A stretch of DNA of 29,693 nucleotides from JAAYCO01 sp964632015 (GCA_964632015.1 CAZWAT010000010.1:1-29693), one strand, 5' to 3'. Counted from the first letter of the stretch, positions 15,384-23,680 are shown. Numbers and translations: made by a program. The notes: generated by a model not told the origin, from the sequence alone.

Positions 15384-16637
15384 ATGGAATCGTCCCCTAA
15401 ACGCCCTGTAAAGTACCGAAATGGAATAAAGGCATTCCTGCGCGGTGACTACGCCCAGGCCGCTGTGTTGCTTGCTCCGCTGATTGGAAACGACGATCCC
15501 ATCGCCAGAACATCACGAACATATCTTGGTCTGACTTACAGGAATATGGGGCTTGAGGCGCTTTCCAGGGGCGATTTCAAGTCAGCCCAGAAGCACCTGG
15601 TATCGGCAATTCAACAGGGGTGTGCCCAGAAGGAGCTCAACGAGCAGCTTGCATCGGCATGCTGGGGATCCGGACGCCTTGACGAATGCGCCGATCGCAT
15701 GGAACAGGTTGTGGATAGTGGCGACTCGAATTGCACTCAATGGCGCAAGCTCGCCCAGGCCCAATGGGCGTCAGATAGACGTCATGCTGCCTATATGACA
15801 ATTGAGAAGGCTTTGAGACTCTTTCCCAATGACGCCATGCTGCATCTGCAGGCGGGGCTTTTCAAATCAGCGGAAGAAAAGTTCGACGAGGCAAGACAGG
15901 CCTTTGCCCAGGCTGCACAGGCCGATTGCTGCTGCGTTGGGGCGCACATGCATCTTGGTCTGACAGCCATTGTGATGCAGGATCTGCCTGCCGCCGTTGA
16001 GGCGTTTCAAAAGGCCATCGAGTTGTCGCCGCACGATCTGATTTGTGCCTATTACCTGACACTGACGCTTAAAAGTGCTCAAGAGTCTGGCATGAATATA
16101 ACGGTGCGCCTGCCCGACCCCGCTGCCGCGAGAATCGCCAGTGTTCGCTCACTTTGGCAGTATGTCGCTACCGAACCTGACTTCATCGATGCAATGCTGA
16201 GCTTGGCGGACGGTTCGCATGAGTCAGATACGAACCTGAGAAAGCTTCTGCTGACGACGGTCAAACGTTCGCTCGTCGAATATCCCGACTACGCAGACCT
16301 GAATCTGCACGCGGCAAAAATCTGTGCTCAGCTCGATCAGACTCAACAGGCGATCGGGTACGCCACCAAGGCGGTGGAGCTTGACAGGTCATACGCCTCG
16401 GCCCACGTGTTTCTTGGGCGACTTCAGGCGGCGGCAGGTCGCCGCGAAGAGGCGGTGGAATCACTCAAGCGGGCGGTATCGAGCGGTGGAGACTGGCCCG
16501 ACGTGCATTGCCTGGCGGGTGAGCTTCTAATCGAGGCCAACAGAATACCAGAGGCGCGAGAGCACCTCTGCAGGGCACTGGAACTCAACGCAAACTACAA
16601 GCGAGCCGATGCCGCCATGCGGCAACTCGCCGCATAA
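15384..16637 (+). CDS. TPR-repeat protein
   Basis: 417 residues from an ATG with a perfect GGAGG six bases upstream; the frame is open to an ATG at 15342 but those 14 residues lack an equal ribosome site. It begins KYRNGIKAFLRGDYAQAAVLLAPLI and is nearly all helical TPR-like pairs, with the canonical spacing clearest at AGLFKSAEEKFDEARQAFAQAAQ, HLGLTAIVMQDLPAAVEAFQKAIELSP and HVFLGRLQAAAGRREEAVESLKRAV. No signal peptide or membrane helix is visible, so it is probably cytoplasmic. It follows the initiating transferase by 86 bases and precedes another TPR gene, suggesting a scaffold or regulator of the polysaccharide machinery. No catalytic motif is seen, and the role is unknown. Confidence 0.8.
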   Translation: MESSPKRPVKYRNGIKAFLRGDYAQAAVLLAPLIGNDDPIARTSRTYLGLTYRNMGLEALSRGDFKSAQKHLVSAIQQGCAQKELNEQLASACWGSGRLDECADRMEQVVDSGDSNCTQWRKLAQAQWASDRRHAAYMTIEKALRLFPNDAMLHLQAGLFKSAEEKFDEARQAFAQAAQADCCCVGAHMHLGLTAIVMQDLPAAVEAFQKAIELSPHDLICAYYLTLTLKSAQESGMNITVRLPDPAAARIASVRSLWQYVATEPDFIDAMLSLADGSHESDTNLRKLLLTTVKRSLVEYPDYADLNLHAAKICAQLDQTQQAIGYATKAVELDRSYASAHVFLGRLQAAAGRREEAVESLKRAVSSGGDWPDVHCLAGELLIEANRIPEAREHLCRALELNANYKRADAAMRQLAA

Positions 16638-16666
16638 CCGAAGATTGCAAGCAGAGGAACTGATAC

Positions 16667-18310
16667 GTGAGCCAACTATTGGAAATTTTGGGTCGGGGAC
16701 TGGATCAGAGCTTGGCGGATATGCTGAGTACATACTACTGGATATTATCTGACCAGAAGCCCAAATCCGCTCTGTCATCCTCGTGTCAGGATGACGCACT
16801 TGATGAAATGTTCAGACGGGCCCTGACCTCGCTGCATTCCTCTGAAATGGACGAGGCGATGAAGCTGCTGGGCGAATACTGTCGCCGGCGACCCGAGGAT
16901 CTGCCGGGCCGATGCGCCCTTGCGGTTGCCTGTGATGAAAACGGCGACCGATCAGCAACCCTCTTGCATCTTCGGGCCGCAAATGAACTGTGCCCCGGCG
17001 AGGCAAGGATTCTCCTGGCCATAGGTTTTTCAATGGAGAAGCTCAGAGACTCCAAAGGCGCCCTTGCGTATTACCAGGACGCCGTCCAGGTCGATAAAAA
17101 CTGCATCACCGCCCGCGAACGAATCGCCGCCATTGCGGTTCGCCTCGACAACATCGATCTGGCAATCGAACAATACGAGGCACTGTGTCACCTTGAGCCG
17201 GAGAAGTCTCATCTTCGCACCGCGCTTGGTGCTTTGAATTATCGTGCGGGTAATTACGCCACAGCTACCGAAATCTTTCAGCAGGCAATCGCGATGGAAC
17301 CGGAGAACTGGTCGCTCGTTGACCAGCAGGTCGAAGCCCTTGTCGCTGACGGCGAGGTTCGCGAGGCGATAGAACGCCTGCACATGCTGGTTGAAGAGCA
17401 GGGCCCGTTCGCGGATCTGCACCTAAGGCTCGGCGATCTTTACGAGAGCATAGGAGACAGTTCCTCCGCCTTGCAGCAGTATCTTACCGCCATCGACATT
17501 CAGCCGATGTATCTCGAAGCCCTTGTCAAGCTGGGAACCCATCACCTGAGCAACGGAAGATGGGAAGAGGCCTGCGAATTATTTCACCAAGCTGCCGAGA
17601 TCAATGATTCCCTGATCATCAACTATGTAGGCATTGGCGCGGCGCAGGCGGCAATGGGTCAGGTCGATGAGGCGCTGACCTATTTCGACCTTGCGGGTTC
17701 GCTGGAACCAAATACAACGCTACTGTTGACGGAAATGGCACGCACGCACCTGAAGGCGTCGGCCGCCAATGAAGCACAGCGATCATTCGATGGCGAAGCG
17801 ACCTCAACACCGCAGGACGTTGCCATTGAAAACGAGGAGCTTCTTCGCAAGCAACTCGATCGTCATGCTGAACAGGTTACGCTGCATCCCGGCCACGCCG
17901 ACGTTCGATATCGCTACGGCGTACTGCTTCGTGGCGAAGGTCGTTCACAGGAAGCGATGGAACAGTTCACCAAGGCAGTCGAGATCAACCCGACCTACTC
18001 CCAGGCATTGATCAAGCTGGGGATCATTCAGCAGGAGCTTGGTCATGACAGCGACGCCATTGCCACTTTCAAGCGTGTGCTGGAACTATCGCCCCAGTAC
18101 GTGGACGTTCACTACCGGCTCGGACTGCTCTATACCGACAATCGCGACCTTCAGCAGGCATTGCGTCACATGGAGGCAGCGGCCGGGGGCGCGCCCGACA
18201 ACACACAGATTCGCAGTGCCTTGGCGCTATCCTTGCAGAACATGGGTCTGCACGATCGCACCTCGGCTGTCTGGCGCAGCCTGTGCCGAATGAACCCGGT
18301 CAAAATGTAG
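16667..18310 (+). CDS. Large TPR-repeat protein
   Basis: 547 residues from a GTG with AGAGGA eight bases upstream. Many TPR units are visible: about residues 40-370 (for example REAIERLHMLVEEQGPFADL, SSALQQYLTAIDIQPMYLEAL, DEALTYFDLAGSLEPN), a less regular acidic/polar linker (about 370-400), and a C-terminal block of canonical repeats (QEAMEQFTKAVEINPTYSQA, SDAIATFKRVLELSPQYVDV, QQALRHMEAAAGGAPDN). No signal peptide or membrane helix is seen. It is the last gene of the plus-strand run and ends 6 bases before the convergent isomerase gene. It resembles its upstream neighbour in build, so the pair may have arisen by duplication. A scaffold role for the polysaccharide complex is a guess from context. 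Confidence 0.8.
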   Translation: MSQLLEILGRGLDQSLADMLSTYYWILSDQKPKSALSSSCQDDALDEMFRRALTSLHSSEMDEAMKLLGEYCRRRPEDLPGRCALAVACDENGDRSATLLHLRAANELCPGEARILLAIGFSMEKLRDSKGALAYYQDAVQVDKNCITARERIAAIAVRLDNIDLAIEQYEALCHLEPEKSHLRTALGALNYRAGNYATATEIFQQAIAMEPENWSLVDQQVEALVADGEVREAIERLHMLVEEQGPFADLHLRLGDLYESIGDSSSALQQYLTAIDIQPMYLEALVKLGTHHLSNGRWEEACELFHQAAEINDSLIINYVGIGAAQAAMGQVDEALTYFDLAGSLEPNTTLLLTEMARTHLKASAANEAQRSFDGEATSTPQDVAIENEELLRKQLDRHAEQVTLHPGHADVRYRYGVLLRGEGRSQEAMEQFTKAVEINPTYSQALIKLGIIQQELGHDSDAIATFKRVLELSPQYVDVHYRLGLLYTDNRDLQQALRHMEAAAGGAPDNTQIRSALALSLQNMGLHDRTSAVWRSLCRMNPVKM

Positions 18311-18316
18311 GTACGC

Positions 18317-20035
18317 TTAACGCAACAGCGCCTTTTTTGCCGAGAATTCTCCACCGGCGATAAGGTGCAGCAGCGGCCTGGGGCGATCGACTCCACTGAT
18401 AAACGCGGGGCGGTCCGACCATGGAGTAACGCTCAGAACGTTCGCAAGGTCCATCCAATACTGCAGCCTGGCGACAGGCAGATTCCAGGTCATGTGGAAG
18501 TGATTCGCCGGGGCATACTGCTTGTATTCTTCCATTCTGGCGTACTTCGGAATTACGAACGTGTGCGGCCAGTTCGCATTCGAGGTGCTGCAAACCGCCT
18601 TGGTGAGCTTGGCAGGCATGTCGGTGGTGCGGGCCTCGTCCCATACCATCGAGAACATGTCCGTAACCGAGCAATACGCCAATCTCGCCGCAATGCCATC
18701 GATCTGGCCGGGGGTGACGTATGTAACGCTGTTGCCGCCTCCGGGGAAGTATCCATCCTCCGCAAGGGGCATGACCACGCCCTTCATGCATTCTTTTACC
18801 GACGAGCCGGGTTTGGCTGCCCAGTTGAAGCTTGCCGACCCACTGTTGTCGCCATCCACGAATCCCTTTGTAGCCCACATCGCATTCCGTGGCGCCCTTA
18901 CGCCCAACTTCTTCGCCAGGGTCTTTATCTCCCATGGTTCCCATACCTTGCGGAAGTCCATGAACAGGGGAGGATTACCGCCCGACAGATACGTCATCGC
19001 CAGCATGGTTATCAGACCCTGCATATCCGCTTCGGTCGCAAAGGGCACGGCGGGCTTGGGGCCGTTATGATCGAAAGTCGAGTTGAAGAGGCTCTCGGCT
19101 ACGTCCGGAACCGCCAGCATCTTAGCCCTGCGGTCGCTGCTCCATTCGAGCTGATTCATGAACCCTCCGCCAATGGCGTTAAGATCATCAAGCAACCCGC
19201 GCATCACCAGGTAGATCGCCAGCGACTGGTCGAACAGCTCGCTTTGGGACTTGGTCTTTATTTCGAGGCGCTTGTCGACCAGATTGTCTATCCAGCCACG
19301 AAGTGCCTTGAGTTCCTTTTTGTCGTATGCCTTCTTGTTCAGCATGTCCGCGACGAGCTTCATATCCAGGCGGGTTATCTCCAGACCAAAGGTCTTTCGT
19401 GTGGGAATGATGTGTGACAAGGCGGTTTCCATGCCCATTGAATCATGCCCAAAGACCACTACCCTTCTACCCCGCATACCGATTCTCGCAACAACTGCGT
19501 AGCACCAGTCCACGAGGGTATCGGCGGTGGACTTTGTCATCTTGGGTCGCATACCCGAATCGGGCCAGGTACCGACATTCAGCGAAACCAACCTTCCGGA
19601 CTGTGCCAGCGCCCCGTTTGCGGCGTGGGCAAATACAACACCGGGCTTGGGGCCGCTGTTCCCGCAGGTGATGTTGACTGGTGTATGATCCGGTAGTTGG
19701 GCCAAAAGGCTGATCAGCGTCAACTGGGGAAACGCCCATGTGTCGGGCGCCATTATGACCGCGTCCACTCCGGCAAGACGAAACTGCCTTGCAACCACAT
19801 CCGCCTGTTTCTCACCGTCTATCAGCAGATCGCTGTAAACAACATTCACCGCCCTGCCATCAGGCATCTTCACACGCTTCGCAACTGCGTCAGCAACCAT
19901 GCCGATTATGTTTCTCGCCCGCTCACGAGATGCCTTGTCAACACGAGGATCGCCAGTAGCGCACACTCCGAATGTAACAGCCGGGGCCTGATAATCTTTT
20001 GCCAAAGTCAATTTTTGTGCCATGTTGGTAACCAT
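18317..20035 (-). CDS. L-fucose/L-arabinose isomerase family protein
   Basis: 572 residues, the length of FucI (about 590 in E. coli). FucI uses a Mn2+ ion held by E337, D361 and H528 (E. coli numbering); here E335 (FATEADMQG), D360 (LFMDFRKV) and H514 (ANHFHMTWN) sit at matching spacing, so it is probably catalytically competent as an aldose-ketose isomerase. The rest is divergent from textbook FucI, so the true sugar is uncertain; fucose, arabinose or another deoxy- or pentose sugar are all possible. ATG 20035 has AAAGGA eight bases upstream, better than the ATG at 20044, which overlaps that site. The gene lies 68 bases downstream of galE on the same strand. Confidence 0.8.
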   Translation of the reverse strand: MVTNMAQKLTLAKDYQAPAVTFGVCATGDPRVDKASRERARNIIGMVADAVAKRVKMPDGRAVNVVYSDLLIDGEKQADVVARQFRLAGVDAVIMAPDTWAFPQLTLISLLAQLPDHTPVNITCGNSGPKPGVVFAHAANGALAQSGRLVSLNVGTWPDSGMRPKMTKSTADTLVDWCYAVVARIGMRGRRVVVFGHDSMGMETALSHIIPTRKTFGLEITRLDMKLVADMLNKKAYDKKELKALRGWIDNLVDKRLEIKTKSQSELFDQSLAIYLVMRGLLDDLNAIGGGFMNQLEWSSDRRAKMLAVPDVAESLFNSTFDHNGPKPAVPFATEADMQGLITMLAMTYLSGGNPPLFMDFRKVWEPWEIKTLAKKLGVRAPRNAMWATKGFVDGDNSGSASFNWAAKPGSSVKECMKGVVMPLAEDGYFPGGGNSVTYVTPGQIDGIAARLAYCSVTDMFSMVWDEARTTDMPAKLTKAVCSTSNANWPHTFVIPKYARMEEYKQYAPANHFHMTWNLPVARLQYWMDLANVLSVTPWSDRPAFISGVDRPRPLLHLIAGGEFSAKKALLR

Positions 20036-20063
20036 AATGAGCATCCTTTCTGTTTACTGATAT

Positions 20064-20080
20064 GCACATCCACGATGTGC
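20064..20080 (-). other. Hairpin between galE and the isomerase gene
   Basis: GCACATC-CAC-GATGTGC is a perfect 7-base inverted repeat with a 3-base loop, in the 68-base gap between galE and the isomerase gene. There is no T-run after it in either direction, so it is not a standard intrinsic terminator. It could be an mRNA processing or stabilising element or a binding site. Confidence 0.4.
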
Positions 20081-20103
20081 GGGATTACTGCTGGTAAAGC
20101 ATA

Positions 20104-21084
20104 TCAAGCGAGATATCCGTCTGGATGATTTTTGTGCCACTGCCACGCATGCGAGACTATCTGTTCGAGATCAGGGAAAGTTGGCTTCCATCCCAGTTCG
20201 CTGATCGCACGTGTGCTTGACGCGACAAGCCTGGCGGGGTCGCCGGGCCTACGCGAGCCCTGGACAACCGGAATATCGCTGCCGGTAACCTTGCGGCATG
20301 TTTCGATAACTTCCTTGACCGAGAATCCCTCGCCATTACCAAGATTGTACACCTTTACCATACCCGGCTCGATAGTCCCGGCGGCTAGAACATGGGCATC
20401 TGCCAGATCGCATACATGAATGTAGTCACGTATGCACGTCCCATCGGGCGTATCGTAGTCGTTGCCAAAGATGGTGATATGCGGCCTTTTGCCCAGGGGC
20501 ACCTGAAGAATCAGCGGGATCAGGTGTGTTTCGGGACGATGGTCTTCGCCAATGTCCCCGAAGGGATGAGCGCCGGCGACATTGAAGTACCGCAGGGCAA
20601 CGAAGCCCATCCCATAGGCCTGCGCATATGCTCGGAGCATGTACTCAACGCACAGCTTGCTTGAACCATACGGGTTGATAGGGGCAAGGGGCGAGTCTTC
20701 CTCTATGGGTACCACCGGAGGTTGCCCGTAAACCGCAGCGGTCGAGCTGAAGACCAGGTTTTTCACATCGCTTTCGCGCATGGCTTCAAGCAGCGTCAGC
20801 CCCGCCATCGTGTTGTTGCGAAAGTATTTGCCGGGCTCCCCGACCGACTCGCCCGCCTCGATGAATGCGGCGAAGTGAATGACGGTGTCTATGTTATTTT
20901 CCCGAAGGGCCACACGCAGTGCATCCACGTCGGCGACGTCGGCGACGATCAGATCGGCGTCGAGACTTTCGGCATGCCCTTTTGAAAGGTTGTCATATAC
21001 GATTGGCAGATGTCCAGCATCACGCACCGCCCTAACCACGTGCGAGCCGATATAACCCGCTCCGCCTGTCAGAAGTATGTTCAT
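20104..21084 (-). CDS. galE: UDP-glucose 4-epimerase
   Basis: 326 residues of the extended short-chain dehydrogenase fold. The NAD-binding GGAGYIG is at residues 7-13, the catalytic region SSTAAVYG at 113-120, and Y139/K143 in the Y-x3-K motif (NPYGSSK). Later landmarks are RYFNVAGAHP, TIFGNDYDTPDGTCIRDYIHV and VYNLGNGEGFSVKEVI, diagnostic of GalE. It interconverts UDP-glucose and UDP-galactose (some members also the N-acetyl sugars) in the cytoplasm, and could feed the convergent polysaccharide genes. A good Shine-Dalgarno (GGAGGA) and a near-consensus promoter lie just upstream. The sequence looks complete. Confidence 0.95.
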   Translation of the reverse strand: MNILLTGGAGYIGSHVVRAVRDAGHLPIVYDNLSKGHAESLDADLIVADVADVDALRVALRENNIDTVIHFAAFIEAGESVGEPGKYFRNNTMAGLTLLEAMRESDVKNLVFSSTAAVYGQPPVVPIEEDSPLAPINPYGSSKLCVEYMLRAYAQAYGMGFVALRYFNVAGAHPFGDIGEDHRPETHLIPLILQVPLGKRPHITIFGNDYDTPDGTCIRDYIHVCDLADAHVLAAGTIEPGMVKVYNLGNGEGFSVKEVIETCRKVTGSDIPVVQGSRRPGDPARLVASSTRAISELGWKPTFPDLEQIVSHAWQWHKNHPDGYLA

Positions 21085-21101
21085 CTCATCCTCCAGCGAG
21101 A

Positions 21102-21130
21102 ATTATACAAGTGCTACATACGCCTCGCAA
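21102..21130 (-). promoter_or_regulatory. Predicted galE promoter
   Basis: On the minus strand TTGCGA (21125-21130) and a perfect TATAAT (21102-21107) are separated by 17 bases. Transcription would start near 21095, giving a leader of about 11 bases that holds the galE ribosome site. It falls in the gap between the endonuclease V stop and galE, so galE and the isomerase gene probably form their own unit. Confidence 0.65.
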
Positions 21131-21135
21131 CGAGT

Positions 21136-21810
21136 CTAGTCAACAAGCTGCGATTTGAGCATGCTGACCATATTGTGAGCGAGTTTGCTGGGTTGGGGCA
21201 GCCGATATTCGGGCGCGCAGCGAAGAACCAAGCGAATGCACTCGCCAAGTGTGATGAGGTGACCCGGCGAAACGTAGAGCACAGAAACATTATCGCGTGT
21301 TCGCAGCGCCACCCCTATTACCTTGCCATCAAGCACCAGTTGCGAGCGGTTGCCCCTGCGCTGACCAACAGGACGATGCGAGCCGCACAGTCGGCTCTTG
21401 GCAACGCCGATAGTGGGAACGTTCAGCCATAACCCCACATGACTTGCAAGACCCACTCCACGCGGGTGGGCAATGCCTTGTCCGTCGATCATGAGCACAT
21501 CGCCCGGTATGCGTAGCTTGCTGACCGCCTCTATGACCGCGGGCGCTTCTCTGAAGCTCAACAACCCCGGCACGTATGGAAACATCAAAGGCCGATTCAC
21601 CGTCGCCGAATCAAGTATCTCAAGCGTCTTTGCGTTGCACAGAACCGCAGCCGCGAGAATTCGCTTCTTGCCGATAAACGCGCAGTCCGCGGCGGATATG
21701 GTTTGCACTTTTTTTTGCAGAGGCGTCAGCCTTATCAGCCCCACCAGTTCCCGCTGGATTGCCACCGCCTCTCGCGGGGTGACATCCCACCTGTGCAGAT
21801 CAGCTTGCAT
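21136..21810 (-). CDS. nfi: Endonuclease V (deoxyinosine 3' endonuclease)
   Basis: 224 residues, matching E. coli Nfi in length. It nicks DNA (and RNA in some homologues) at the second phosphodiester bond 3' of inosine as part of the repair of deaminated adenine. Family landmarks are present: the N-terminal metal-binding aspartate in AADCAFIG, the wedge PYVPGLLSFRE, DGQGIAHPRGVGLASHVG and GVAKSRL. I chose ATG 21810, which begins just before the conserved part; the frame from 21876 adds 22 residues that only re-read the end of the UbiA-like gene. It overlaps that gene's 3' end by 11 bases, indicating a shared transcript with eboB-eboC. The association with ebo genes is unusual, the enzyme call is secure. 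Confidence 0.93.
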   Translation of the reverse strand: MQADLHRWDVTPREAVAIQRELVGLIRLTPLQKKVQTISAADCAFIGKKRILAAAVLCNAKTLEILDSATVNRPLMFPYVPGLLSFREAPAVIEAVSKLRIPGDVLMIDGQGIAHPRGVGLASHVGLWLNVPTIGVAKSRLCGSHRPVGQRRGNRSQLVLDGKVIGVALRTRDNVSVLYVSPGHLITLGECIRLVLRCAPEYRLPQPSKLAHNMVSMLKSQLVD

Positions 21811-22750
21811 GGAACCACCGGGCAAGAATCGCCGACACCGGAACCATAAGCGCAAATGCGACCCCAAGCACAACAAAGCCCCCCATCATCGCTACTGACG
21901 CGTGCATCAAAGGCAAGGCCCTGATAAGCCAGCCGATGCCTGCCGGACAGTGCATCCTGTTGCGGGGCCTGTACATCTTCCAGCATGTCCACAGAACGCC
22001 AATGAAGGCAGCGTTGGCAAGCACAACCGCAGCCGCCGCCACGTGCGGGCTGGGGGCATATGGCATGACATGCCCGATAATGCCCAGCCAGATCAGCGCA
22101 GCCCACGGAGGACCAAGCAGGCTCAGCGATTCGACACCTCTTGTTTCGTTGATGGCGATCAGGCTGACTGTCGTTATGTAAAGCCCCACGCCCGCCGCCA
22201 GGATAAGAACCACGTAATTGGTCAACGCTTGTGGCCCGGCCGCACTGGCCCCAAGCAACACGCTCATTGCCCGGCAGGTGCCCATCACTATCGGACCAAG
22301 CATCACTACCTTTTTGGCCAGACGGTTGTAGAAAGTCACCGTCACAACAAGAGCAACCCCAAAGACCACGGAAGCGACGCCGTTGAGTGAGGCAATACCC
22401 ACGCCTGCAATGAAGAGGATAATCCATCCTCCAAGCGCCACGCGGGGGGCGATTCTGCCTGAGACTATCGGTCTGCCCGGACGTTCTGTTTTGTCTATCC
22501 TCTGGTCGAAGTAGTCGTTCTGGATCAATCCCGCAGCGTAGATGCACAGCCCCGCCAGCGCCGCCCACACCGCTTGAGGATGTGAACATCGCAGGCCCAC
22601 CATGCACGCCAGAACCCACCCTGCTGCGGGATCGCCCCACGCGGTGGGAAGGTTCGGTGCCCGCAATAGTTCAAGCCAGTCGCCCAGTCGAGAGCGCTGT
22701 TGATCACCCTTGCCAAAAGACTGAGTTTGCGGACATATGGGCGCTATCAT
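21800..22750 (-). CDS. eboC: UbiA-like prenyltransferase homologue, EboC type
   Basis: 316 residues with about eight or nine membrane helices of the UbiA superfamily. The first Asp-rich motif is intact: NDYFDQRIDKTERPGRPI. The later block MLGPIVMGTCRAMSVLLG matches the LGP-x-x-MG-x-CR pattern that marks EboC rather than UbiA, UbiE-type or MenA enzymes. The classic second D-x3-D motif is not visible; NETRG stands near that position. Ebo genes have been linked to export of natural-product precursors in cyanobacteria and other bacteria, with EboC thought to act on an isoprenoid, but its substrate is not established. It overlaps eboB by 4 bases (ATGA), a strong hint of paired function. The name is by family likeness and genome context. 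Confidence 0.75.
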   Translation of the reverse strand: MIAPICPQTQSFGKGDQQRSRLGDWLELLRAPNLPTAWGDPAAGWVLACMVGLRCSHPQAVWAALAGLCIYAAGLIQNDYFDQRIDKTERPGRPIVSGRIAPRVALGGWIILFIAGVGIASLNGVASVVFGVALVVTVTFYNRLAKKVVMLGPIVMGTCRAMSVLLGASAAGPQALTNYVVLILAAGVGLYITTVSLIAINETRGVESLSLLGPPWAALIWLGIIGHVMPYAPSPHVAAAAVVLANAAFIGVLWTCWKMYRPRNRMHCPAGIGWLIRALPLMHASVAMMGGFVVLGVAFALMVPVSAILARWFHAS

Positions 22751-23586
22751 CGCTGAAATTCATGCACGTCAACCGGTTTGAGATCCAGTTGGGGTTTCCA
22801 TTTCTCGCAGTGCCCGTAGAAGGACATGGCGTTCTGGAACACGAGCATCTCTATTGCCCTGTCGTCATGGCCGTCACGCTTCATCTGTTCAACAACCTTG
22901 GGCAGGCTTAACGCGTCGCTGATCCCCCAGTCGGCAGAACCGTTGACTATCATTCGCTCCGGGCCGAACTGCTTGATGATCTGACTGACCCTGGAGGGGG
23001 TGAGCTTGCTGATCGGATAGACCGTCATCCCAGCCCAGCATTGAGTTCGCTCGATGGTAAAGGGCATGGTTTCTTCGGTGTTGTGATCGATTATGACCCT
23101 CGTCTGATCCACGCCTTCAGTAATAATAATGTCAATAAGTCTCTGTGTGCCACGGAGCTTATCGACATGCGGCGTGTGGATGATAATGGGCATGTCATAT
23201 TCCGCGCCCATGCGAAGCTGCCTGACAAATGCGCGCTCCTCGTTGTCGGTAATGTTGTTAAACCCGATCTCACCAATCGCAACACATCGCGGATGTTCAA
23301 TATATTCCTTCATTCCCGCGATGACTTCGTCAACCAGCGCTGTATTCTCAGCCTCTTTGGGATTCACAGACACCGCCGCGAAGTGGTCTATGCCGAACCT
23401 CCGCGCGCGAACCATCTCAAAATCAAGAATCAACGCGAAGTAATCCCAGAACGTTCCCGCGTAGCGACGATTGCTACCCAACCAGAAGGACGGTTCCACG
23501 CATGCGCGAATTCCGGCGGAGTACATTGCCTGATAATCATCGGTCGTACGTGAGTACATGTGGATGTGCGGCTCAATAATAACCAT
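22747..23586 (-). CDS. eboB: TatD-like metal-dependent hydrolase, EboB type
   Basis: 279 residues of the amidohydrolase/TatD superfamily. Metal-ligand landmarks are the H-x-H at 7-9 (EPHIHMYSRTTDDYQAM), GEIGFN, HTPH and DHNTEET. VEPSFWLG and VNGSADWGISD, with NPKEAEN, match EboB proteins closely in my memory of that family, more than generic TatD nucleases. It is probably a cytoplasmic hydrolase of unknown substrate in the Ebo pathway. A near-consensus promoter lies upstream and GGGAG about 10 bases before the ATG. It is the first gene of the eboB-eboC-nfi unit. The other usual partners (eboA, eboD, eboE, eboF) are not in this window. Confidence 0.78.
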   Translation of the reverse strand: MVIIEPHIHMYSRTTDDYQAMYSAGIRACVEPSFWLGSNRRYAGTFWDYFALILDFEMVRARRFGIDHFAAVSVNPKEAENTALVDEVIAGMKEYIEHPRCVAIGEIGFNNITDNEERAFVRQLRMGAEYDMPIIIHTPHVDKLRGTQRLIDIIITEGVDQTRVIIDHNTEETMPFTIERTQCWAGMTVYPISKLTPSRVSQIIKQFGPERMIVNGSADWGISDALSLPKVVEQMKRDGHDDRAIEMLVFQNAMSFYGHCEKWKPQLDLKPVDVHEFQR

Positions 23587-23605
23587 CTTTCACACTCCCG
23601 ACATG

Positions 23606-23634
23606 ATTATAAACAAAGGCTGCACCCGCCGCAA
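23606..23634 (-). promoter_or_regulatory. Predicted eboB promoter
   Basis: On the minus strand TTGCGG (23629-23634) and a perfect TATAAT (23606-23611) lie 17 bases apart, almost the same as the galE promoter. The start of transcription would be near 23599, just before the eboB ribosome site. An 8-base inverted repeat (TCCCGACA at 23596-23603, TGTCGGGA at 23671-23678) brackets the promoter and might be a regulatory site. Confidence 0.6.
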
Positions 23635-23680
23635 ACACCCAAAGGGTTTATTCGCCGCGCGTGAAGGGTCTGTCGGGACA

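Noticed and set aside
18311..18340. Possible bidirectional terminator between the TPR gene and the convergent isomerase gene
   Set aside because: A run of six T is present at 18333-18338 but there is no GC-rich stem before it and the gap between stops is only 6 bases.
18365..19417. Long plus-strand open frame (350 codons) opposite the isomerase gene
   Set aside because: Arg/His/Gly-rich translation with no domain, entirely inside a well-supported minus-strand gene.
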